Below are positions 1-6,100 of a DNA stretch of 6,365 nt, in pieces. Source of the stretch: Pseudomonadota bacterium. Lineage in GTDB: Bacteria; Myxococcota_A; Polyangia; Haliangiales; Haliangiaceae. The stretch spans positions 1-6,365 of the forward strand of contig JAEWJO010000681.1 of NCBI GenBank assembly GCA_023386455.1, read 5' to 3'. Within the stretch, counting starts at the first letter, position 1. Each line of letters opens with the position of its first letter. The position numbers were made by a program, and so were the translations under genes. The notes below the pieces were generated by a model that ran no database searches, was not told the DNA's origin, and worked only from the letters and a program-made list of their open reading frames with translations.

Positions 1-997
1 CCGGACCGATCGGACCCGCGGGACCTTGTGGACCCGTTGCACCGGTCGCGCCCGGCAGACCCACCGGACCCGCGGGGCCGCTCGGACCGACCGCGCCGGT
101 CGCTCCGCTGTCACCTTGCGGTCCCTGCGGGCCGATCGCACCGGTCGCGCCCGTCACGCCGATCGGACCGGCGGGACCCGTGTCACCTTGCGGTCCCTGC
201 GGGCCGATCGCACCCGTCGCGCCGATCGGTCCCGGCGCGCCGACGCAGTCGGCGACGTCGCAGCTTCCCGACGCGTTCACATCTTCGACCATGCTGCACG
301 TGCCGTCCTGGTCCTTGTCCCAGCACGCGAGACCGGGCGCGCCTTGTGGACCCGTCGCACCGTCGGAACCTGCAGGTCCGATCGGACCCATTGGACCCAT
401 TGGACCCATTGGACCCATTGGACCCATGAGACCGCTCGGTCCCATCGGACCTTGCGGCCCCACCGCGCCGTCGGCACCCGTCGAGCCTTGCGGACCGACC
501 TCGCCGGCGGGGCCCTGCGGACCGACGAGGCCCGTCGGATCGCCGATCCACTTGCCGTTCGCGTCGATGACCTGCTTGCTGCCGACCGTCACCGAGCGCG
601 GATGAATGTCGCCGACCGCGTCGTTCGCGACGACCGCGTATGGCACGCTCACGAGCTGCGTGCGCGGCAACAGCTCCTCGCCGTTGATCGTGACGCTGAG
701 ATACAAGCTCTCGTTGGCGAACACATCCGCGGTGAGCTTCGTGCCATCACCCAGCACCGAGGCGAAGTAGCCGTCGATCACTTCCGCACTCTCGTGCTCC
801 GTCCACAGCGACGTGCCGCCCGCCGCCTTCGTGTACAGCGTGTAGGTGACGTCGATCGATCCCTCGACGGGCGAGCCGCCGGCATCGAACAGACGGCCCT
901 GATGGGCGAGCTTCATCGGGACGTCGGCACTCGCGACGCCACCGAGTGACATCATCAGCGCGCCCGCGATCAGTGACTTCGAAATAGGACTCGTCAT
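1..997 (-). CDS. Secreted collagen-like (Gly-X-Y repeat) protein, C-terminus cut by window edge
   Basis: The visible 332 residues begin with a Sec-type signal peptide (residues 1-24, probable cleavage after VASA). A head domain follows (about 26-155), opening with HQGRLFDAGGSPVEG and closing with VIDANGKWIGDPTG; heads of this style precede collagen repeats in many bacterial surface proteins. Residues 156-221 are 22 perfect Gly-X-Y triplets. Residues 223-252 form a non-collagen spacer with four cysteines (225, 234, 246, 251) and a DKDQDG motif resembling a calcium-binding loop. From residue 253 at least 26 further triplets continue to the window edge. The protein is probably an exported, trimeric, rod-like surface or extracellular protein; that role is inferred from the repeats. 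The ATG at 997 is supported by a GGGGGAG site five bases upstream and by the signal peptide it gives. The gene is coupled to the lipoprotein gene before it. The C-terminus, including any anchor or trimerisation domain, is missing. Its molecular partner is unknown. Confidence 0.9.
   Translation of the reverse strand, partial: MTSPISKSLIAGALMMSLGGVASADVPMKLAHQGRLFDAGGSPVEGSIDVTYTLYTKAAGGTSLWTEHESAEVIDGYFASVLGDGTKLTADVFANESLYLSVTINGEELLPRTQLVSVPYAVVANDAVGDIHPRSVTVGSKQVIDANGKWIGDPTGLVGPQGPAGEVGPQGSTGADGAVGPQGPMGPSGLMGPMGPMGPMGPMGPIGPAGSDGATGPQGAPGLACWDKDQDGTCSMVEDVNASGSCDVADCVGAPGPIGATGAIGPQGPQGDTGPAGPIGVTGATGAIGPQGPQGDSGATGAVGPSGPAGPVGLPGATGATGPQGPAGPIGP
109..223 (-). repeat. Pair of 43-bp direct repeats, 72 bp apart, in collagen block 2
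   Basis: Positions 109-151 and 181-223 match at 42 of 43 bases; the only difference is at 143 versus 215. The 72-bp offset equals eight collagen triplets. Each copy encodes GATGAIGPQGPQGD followed by Thr or Ser. It is an internal duplication within the collagen-like gene and a possible site of recombination or assembly collapse. Confidence 0.9.
384..427 (-). repeat. 9-bp tandem repeat encoding (Met-Gly-Pro)n
   Basis: Four perfect copies of GGACCCATT on the plus strand, plus a fifth lacking its last base, lie head to tail. On the coding strand they give the consecutive Met-Gly-Pro units around residues 191-205 of the collagen-like protein. Neighbouring collagen triplets use varied codons, so identical nucleotides here suggest recent unit duplication. 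The unit length is a multiple of three, so gain or loss of copies would change rod length without shifting the frame. Confidence 0.95.
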
Positions 998-999
998 GA

Positions 1000-1221
1000 C
1001 TACTCCCCCAGTCCGGACTCGAGCGTGTGCGTGCGGCTCGTCGAGGTCGCCTGCGGCGAGGTCCCCACACGGGTCACGAGCATGAACGACTTGCTGTGCG
1101 CGACCTGCGAACCGCCAACGGAGGAGAACCCGGAGGGCGAGCTCGTGCCCTCCGGAATGTAGTTGTCGCCGCAACCCGCGACGACGAACGCAAGCAGGGC
1201 AACTGCCCGGAAGAGTTTCAT
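1000..1221 (-). CDS. Small predicted lipoprotein, coupled to the collagen-like gene
   Basis: This gene encodes 73 residues. A short lipoprotein signal peptide (MKLFRAVALLAFVVAGC) ends in a clear lipobox, V14-A15-G16-C17, so the mature protein would start at a lipidated Cys17 and be only 57 residues long. The mature part is rich in Ser, Gly and Thr and has no further cysteine. Its C-terminal half, SFMLVTRVG followed by HTLESGLGE, resembles a short 'x-F-x-L-x-x-x-x-G ... Y-x-L-x-x-G' pattern that I recall from small bacterial envelope proteins encoded beside collagen-like genes; this is inference. The ATG at 1221 is preferred because it puts the basic residues directly before the hydrophobic core. 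A GTG at 1242 would add seven residues, and an AAGGGA sequence lies between the two. Two bases separate its stop from the next start. No enzymatic function is suggested; a structural or anchoring role beside the collagen-like protein is possible. Confidence 0.8.
   Translation of the reverse strand: MKLFRAVALLAFVVAGCGDNYIPEGTSSPSGFSSVGGSQVAHSKSFMLVTRVGTSPQATSTSRTHTLESGLGE
1003..1009 (-). promoter_or_regulatory. Ribosome binding site of the collagen-like gene, inside the lipoprotein gene
   Basis: On the minus strand GGGGGAG lies five bases before the ATG at 997. It overlaps the last sense codons of the lipoprotein gene, whose stop TAG (1002-1000) falls between this site and the start. Ribosomes finishing the first gene would be placed directly on the second start, the usual geometry of translational coupling. 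It fixes the start of the collagen-like protein. Confidence 0.75.
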
Positions 1222-1383
1222 CGAAATATCCAGTCCCTTCACGCCATGTCGAGTAGTGGCGTCAGGCAGCGAGTCGGTCCGATCACCCGGATGTGTATGT
1301 GCGATGGGTGCCGACCCTCCGATCGCTCACGGCGCGTTCTCGTGCGAGGTCGTGGCGTACGTGATGCAGCAGCTCGTCACGGG
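1222..1383. promoter_or_regulatory. Divergent intergenic region, no recognisable motif
   Basis: This 162-bp region lies between the leftward lipoprotein/collagen-like operon and the rightward hydrolase-nitrilase gene, so both promoters are expected here. I found no convincing -35/-10 pair, sigma-54 element, riboswitch or strong operator palindrome. The plus-strand frame of the hydrolase gene is open through this region, so a longer N-terminus cannot be excluded on frame alone, although the protein homology begins at 1384. Confidence 0.35.
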
Positions 1384-3093
1384 ATGATTCCAACGGTCGC
1401 GTTCTGTCGAAATCGCCGAGGTGCTCGACTCGCTTACATGAGGTGGGGTTCGGGTCCGGTGCTCGTGGTGCCGCCGGGATGGATCAGTCATCTCGAGCTC
1501 CAGTGGCACGACCTCGGAATGCGCGAGATGTACGAGAGCCTCGCCTCGCGCTACGAGCTCGTCTTCTACGACAAACGCGGGATGGGCCTGTCAGAACGCG
1601 AGCGTGACGATTTCTCGCTCGCGGACGATCTCGCGGACCTCGAGGTCGTGATCGACGAGGTCACCCAGGGGCCAGTGGCACTGTTCGGGAGCTCGCAGGG
1701 TGCCCCGCTGTCGATCGCGTATGCCGCGGCTCACCCGGAGCGCGTGAGCCACCTCGTCTTGTATGGGGCCTTCGCGAGCGGATCACACATCGCGAAGCCG
1801 CCCATTCGGGATTCGCTGACGGCACTCGTCCGGGCGAGCTGGGGACTCGGCGCGGAGGCGATCGCCTCGGTGTTCATCCCGGCGGAGATCGACGCGACGT
1901 TTCACGCCAGGTTCATGCACTTCCAGCGCGCGGCAGCGTCGGGAACCATCGCGGCACGCCTGCTCGAAGCGATCTACAGCTGGGACGTGAGCGACGTGTC
2001 TCGGCACGTGCGCGCACCGACGCTGGTGATCCACCGCCGCAGCGACCATGCAATTCCCAGCCGGCTGGGAATCGAGCTCGCCTCGCGCATCCCGGGCGCC
2101 CGGCTGGCGCTGCTCGACGGCGAGCTCCACTTCCCGTGGCTCGGCGACTGGGCGTCCGTCGCGGACCTCATCGAGAGCTTCGTGCCCGCGGGCCCGAAGC
2201 GCGATGTGCGGGCCACGATCGCTCCGCCTGTGCCCGCGCACCCGAGGCGACGCTACGAGACGCTCCTGTACGAGGTCGAAGATGCGCGCGAGCTACCACG
2301 GTTTCGCGTCGGCGTGGCGCAGGTCGGCGAGGCCGACGATCTGTTCACGCGAGGACCGAGCGGCCTCTATCGTTTGCCTCTCGTTCGTCTCGCGTCCGTC
2401 CAGCGCATGCTCGAGCGCGTCGTCGGCAGCGCGGCCGAGCACGGCGTGAACCTCCTCGTCTTTCCGGAGATGAGCCTCGATCTCAACCTCGCCGAGCTCG
2501 AGGTGCAGGTCGCGGAGCTCGCACGCCGTCACGACATGTACATCGTCGCGGGCGGCTATCACGACGAGATCACGCGCGCGAACGTGTGTAACGTGCTCGG
2601 GCCCCGCGGCCTGATCTGGCAGCAGCGCAAGCACATCCCTGCGCTCTTGACGCTGGCCGGCGAGACGATCAGCGAACCGATCGACGCGCCCGCGCCCCAT
2701 ATCAGCGTCGTGGCGGCGACTCGCTTCGGCCGCATCGCGATCGCGACCTGCCGCGACTTCCTCGACCTCGACCTGCTCGTCGAGCTGAGGAATGCAGAGC
2801 CCCCGATCGACGTGCTGATCAACCCGGCATTCACGCCCGTGACTGCCGACTTCTCGGCAGCACACCTCGGTGCGCGCCGCGCGCTCTACACGTGCACGGT
2901 GTTCTGCAATCACGCGACGTTCGGACACTCCGAGATCTTCAGTCCCGAGAAGCGCAAGCGCCGCGTCCACGTGGGGCCCAAGAAGGAGGCCGTCCTCTAC
3001 CGAGATCTCCCGCTGTTCGAGCTCCGCGCCGAGCGCCGCGCCTGGGACGAGCGCGCTCACCGCCGCTACATCCAGAGCACACGCTCCGCATGA
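1384..3093 (+). CDS. Alpha/beta-hydrolase - nitrilase (C-N hydrolase) fusion protein
   Basis: This 569-residue protein carries two different hydrolase domains. Residues 1-267 are an alpha/beta-hydrolase: PPGW (30-33) near the oxyanion hole, YDKRGMGLS (62-70), the nucleophile elbow G-S-S104-Q-G, Asp221 after strand six (HRRSDHAIP) and His249 (GELHFPWLGD) complete the expected triad. Residues 268-306 are a basic, Pro-rich linker. Residues 307-560 are a nitrilase-superfamily domain, starting FRVGVAQ, with Glu362 (VFPEMSL), Lys416 (QQRKHIP) and Cys456 (ATCRDF) in the canonical Glu-Lys-Cys order. Such domains cleave amides or nitriles, while alpha/beta-hydrolases usually cleave esters, amides or lactones; the substrates here cannot be predicted. 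No signal peptide is seen, so it is probably cytoplasmic. The ATG at 1384 is chosen because the domain begins immediately after it; the ribosome binding site is weak and the frame stays open upstream. The N-terminal half resembles hydrolase domains fused to nucleotide cyclases or regulators. It lies 99 bp before the kinase gene. Confidence 0.88.
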   Translation: MIPTVAFCRNRRGARLAYMRWGSGPVLVVPPGWISHLELQWHDLGMREMYESLASRYELVFYDKRGMGLSERERDDFSLADDLADLEVVIDEVTQGPVALFGSSQGAPLSIAYAAAHPERVSHLVLYGAFASGSHIAKPPIRDSLTALVRASWGLGAEAIASVFIPAEIDATFHARFMHFQRAAASGTIAARLLEAIYSWDVSDVSRHVRAPTLVIHRRSDHAIPSRLGIELASRIPGARLALLDGELHFPWLGDWASVADLIESFVPAGPKRDVRATIAPPVPAHPRRRYETLLYEVEDARELPRFRVGVAQVGEADDLFTRGPSGLYRLPLVRLASVQRMLERVVGSAAEHGVNLLVFPEMSLDLNLAELEVQVAELARRHDMYIVAGGYHDEITRANVCNVLGPRGLIWQQRKHIPALLTLAGETISEPIDAPAPHISVVAATRFGRIAIATCRDFLDLDLLVELRNAEPPIDVLINPAFTPVTADFSAAHLGARRALYTCTVFCNHATFGHSEIFSPEKRKRRVHVGPKKEAVLYRDLPLFELRAERRAWDERAHRRYIQSTRSA

Positions 3094-3192
3094 GACCTGC
3101 CCAAAACCGCTGCCATCTCGCTCGGATAGCCAGCGTCGGGTTCCGGCGCTCGACCTCCTACAAGGCGGCGGAAAATCGCTAGAGTACGCGGG

Positions 3193-6100
3193 ATGGCATT
3201 CGAGCGATCCGACGCGACCAGCGGCGTCCCGATTGCGACCGACTGCTTGAGCGGCGGCGGCACGATGGGCGCGATGATGCGTGCCTTCGACTGGTCGACG
3301 ACGCCGGTCGGCACGGTCGATCGCTGGCCGCAGAGCCTGCGCACCGCGGTCAGCATGCTCCTCGAGTCCGGCTTCCCGATGTACATCGCATGGGGACCGG
3401 GGCTCACGCAGTTCTACAACGACGGCTACCGGCCGATCCTCGGCTCGACGAAGCACCCAGGGGCGCTCGGACGGAGCACCCGCGAAACGTTCGCCGAGAT
3501 CTGGAACATCATCGGCCCGATGTTCGAGCGCGTGATGCAAGGCACCGCGGTCAACGTCGAGGACTTCCTGCTCCCGCTCGATCGGCACGGCTTCGTCGAG
3601 GAGTGCTACTTCATCTACTCGTACAGCCCGATCCGCGACGAGTCCGGGCGCGTCGGCGGCGTGCTGGTCACGGTGACCGAGACGACCGCGCGCGTGCTCG
3701 GCGAGCGCCGGCTCCGGACGCTGCGCGAGCTCTCGACGCGCACCGCGAACTCGACCACGGTCGAGGCGACGTACGGTCTCGCGACCGCCGTCCTCGCCGA
3801 CAATCAGGCGGATCTGCCATTCGCGATCACGTACGCCATCGAGCAGGATGGCAGTGCGCGGCAAGCGGCGGCGTTCGGGCTGGCGAGCGCGACGCCAGCG
3901 CGGATCGACGCGGGCGATCCGGATCCCTGGTCGATCCTCGAGGTGGCGCGGACGGGCACGGCGATCGAGCTCGCGGTGCCACCGGATACGCAGCTCGTGA
4001 ACACCGAGCATGCGCGTCCCGGACGGATGCTCGTGCTGCCGATCGCGCAGCCTGGCGAGACGCGCCCGGCCGGCGTCATCGTCGTCGGCCTGAGCTCGCG
4101 GCTCATCTTCGACGGCCACTACCGCAACTTTCTCGAGCTCGTCGCCGGCCAGATCGCGACCGCGATCGCGAGTGCACGCGCGCTCGAGGAGGCGAAGGCG
4201 CGAGCCGAGGCGCTCGCCGAGCTCGACCGCGCGAAGACCGCGTTCTTCAGCAACGTCAGCCACGAGTTCCGCACGCCGCTGACGCTGCTGCTCGGTCCGC
4301 TCGAGGACGCGCTCGCGTCGAGCACGGGCTCGCTCGGTGGCGAGGAGCTGCACAGCGTGCACCGCAATGCGTTGCGCCTGCTGAAGCTGGTCAACTCGCT
4401 GCTGGACTTCTCGCGAATCGAGGCCGGCCGGGTCAAGGCGTCGTTCGAGCAGGTCGACCTCGCCGCACTGACGACCGATCTCGCGAGTCACTTCCGTGCC
4501 GCGCTCGAGCGCGGTGGATTGCGCCTCGAGGTCGCGTGCGACCCGATCACGGACGCGTTCGTCGATCGCGACATGTGGGAGAAGATCGTCCTCAACCTGA
4601 TCTCGAACGCGTTCAAGTTCACGTTCGAGGGAACGATCGCGGTCACGCTTCGGCGCGACGGTGACCGCATCGTGCTCGCGGTGCGCGACACCGGCGTCGG
4701 CGTCCCCGCGCACGAGCTCCCGCGGCTGTTCGACCGATTCCACCGCGTCGCCGGAACACGCGCGCGGACCCACGAGGGATCGGGCATCGGGCTCGCGCTC
4801 GTCGCCGAGCTGGTGAAGATGCACGGCGGGGCGATCCGTGCCGAGAGCACGCTCGGCGTCGGTACGACGATGACGGTCGAGTTTCCCGCCGGCCACGCGC
4901 ATCTCCCGGCGGACCGCGTGCACGCACCGACGACGCTCGCGCCGACGGCGCTCGGCAGCACGCCGTTTGTCGAGGAGGCGCTGCGCTGGCTGCCCGACGC
5001 GCGCGCCGTGCTCGGTGACGATCGGCTGTCCGAGCCTGGCCCGACGACGCCGCCGACGCACGCGCGCATCGTGGTCGCCGACGACAACGCGGACATGCGC
5101 GACTACGTGCGGCGCCTGCTCGCGTCGCGCTGGGACGTCGAGGCGGTCGGCGATGGCGAGGCTGCCCTCGCGGCCGCGCGCCGGGCACTGCCCGATCTCG
5201 TGCTGTCCGACGTGATGATGCCGGGGCTCGACGGGTTCGCGCTGCTCCAGGCGTTGCAGACCGACCCTCGCACGGCGACGGTCCCGGTGATCCTGCTGTC
5301 CGCGCGTGCCGGCGAGGAGGCGCGGATCGAGGCGCTGCAGGCCGGTGCGCACGACTACCTGGTGAAGCCGTTCTCGGCGCGCGAGCTCGTCGCGCGTGTC
5401 GAGTCGCAGCTCGCGCTCGCGCGGGCCCATCGCGCGGTCGCGGATCTCCGCGACCGGCTGTACGAGCTGTTCATGCAGGCGCCGGCGCCGATCTGCGTGA
5501 TCCGCGGCTACGACGAGCTGGTGTTCGAGGTGGCGAACCCGCGCTACGAGGCGGTGTGCGGGCGCACCGGCATGGCGGGCAAGCCGATGTTCGACGCGCT
5601 GCCGGAGCTCCGCGGCCAGGGCTTCGACGAGCTGCTGCGCAAGGTCATGCGGACCGGCGAGCCGCACCTCGACGAGGAGGCGCTCGTCCGGCTCGATCGC
5701 AGCGGCACCGGCGCGATGGAGGACACGTTCTTCCGCTTCGTGTACTCGCCGCTGCGCGACGCGACCGGAAACATCGATCGCGTGATGGTGTTCTGCATCG
5801 ACATCACCGATCAGGTGCGCGCGCGCCGCGCCGCCGAAGCAGCGAACCGCGTCAAGGACGAGTTCCTCGCGATGCTCGGCCACGAGCTGCGCAACCCGCT
5901 CGCGCCGATCGCGTCCGCGCTCGAGCTGATGGACATGCGCGCCGGCGATGTCGCCCTGCGCGAGCGCGAGATCATCCGCCGCCACCTGACGCACGTCGTC
6001 CGCCTCGTCGACGATCTGCTCGACGTCGCCCGGATCACGCGCGGCAACGTGCAGCTCGAGAGCGTCGATCTCGAGCTCGCGGAGATCGTCGCGCAGGCCG

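Noticed and set aside
26..949. A 307-codon plus-strand frame opposite the collagen-like gene, with Arg/Thr/His-rich repeats.
   Set aside because: It is the antisense reading of the collagen repeats and head domain. The minus strand has a signal peptide, a good ribosome binding site and perfect Gly-X-Y periodicity.
1027..1383. Upstream extension of the hydrolase-nitrilase frame by 119 codons.
   Set aside because: The added residues are Arg-rich without domain character, and the frame overlaps most of the lipoprotein gene antisense. The alpha/beta-hydrolase domain starts naturally just after the ATG at 1384. A GTG start a few codons upstream remains possible.
1222..1383. Possible promoter boxes and a short GTGAT...GTCAC inverted repeat (about 1361-1380) in the divergent region.
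   Set aside because: No -35/-10 pair with proper spacing could be defended, and the inverted repeat is short and imperfect.
3141..3173. Imperfect inverted repeat (TTCCGGCGC with GCGGCGGAA, one mismatch) in the gap before the kinase gene, considered as a terminator or operator.
   Set aside because: The loop is 15 bases, the stem has a G-G mismatch, and no T-run follows on either strand. It is within what chance gives in GC-rich DNA.
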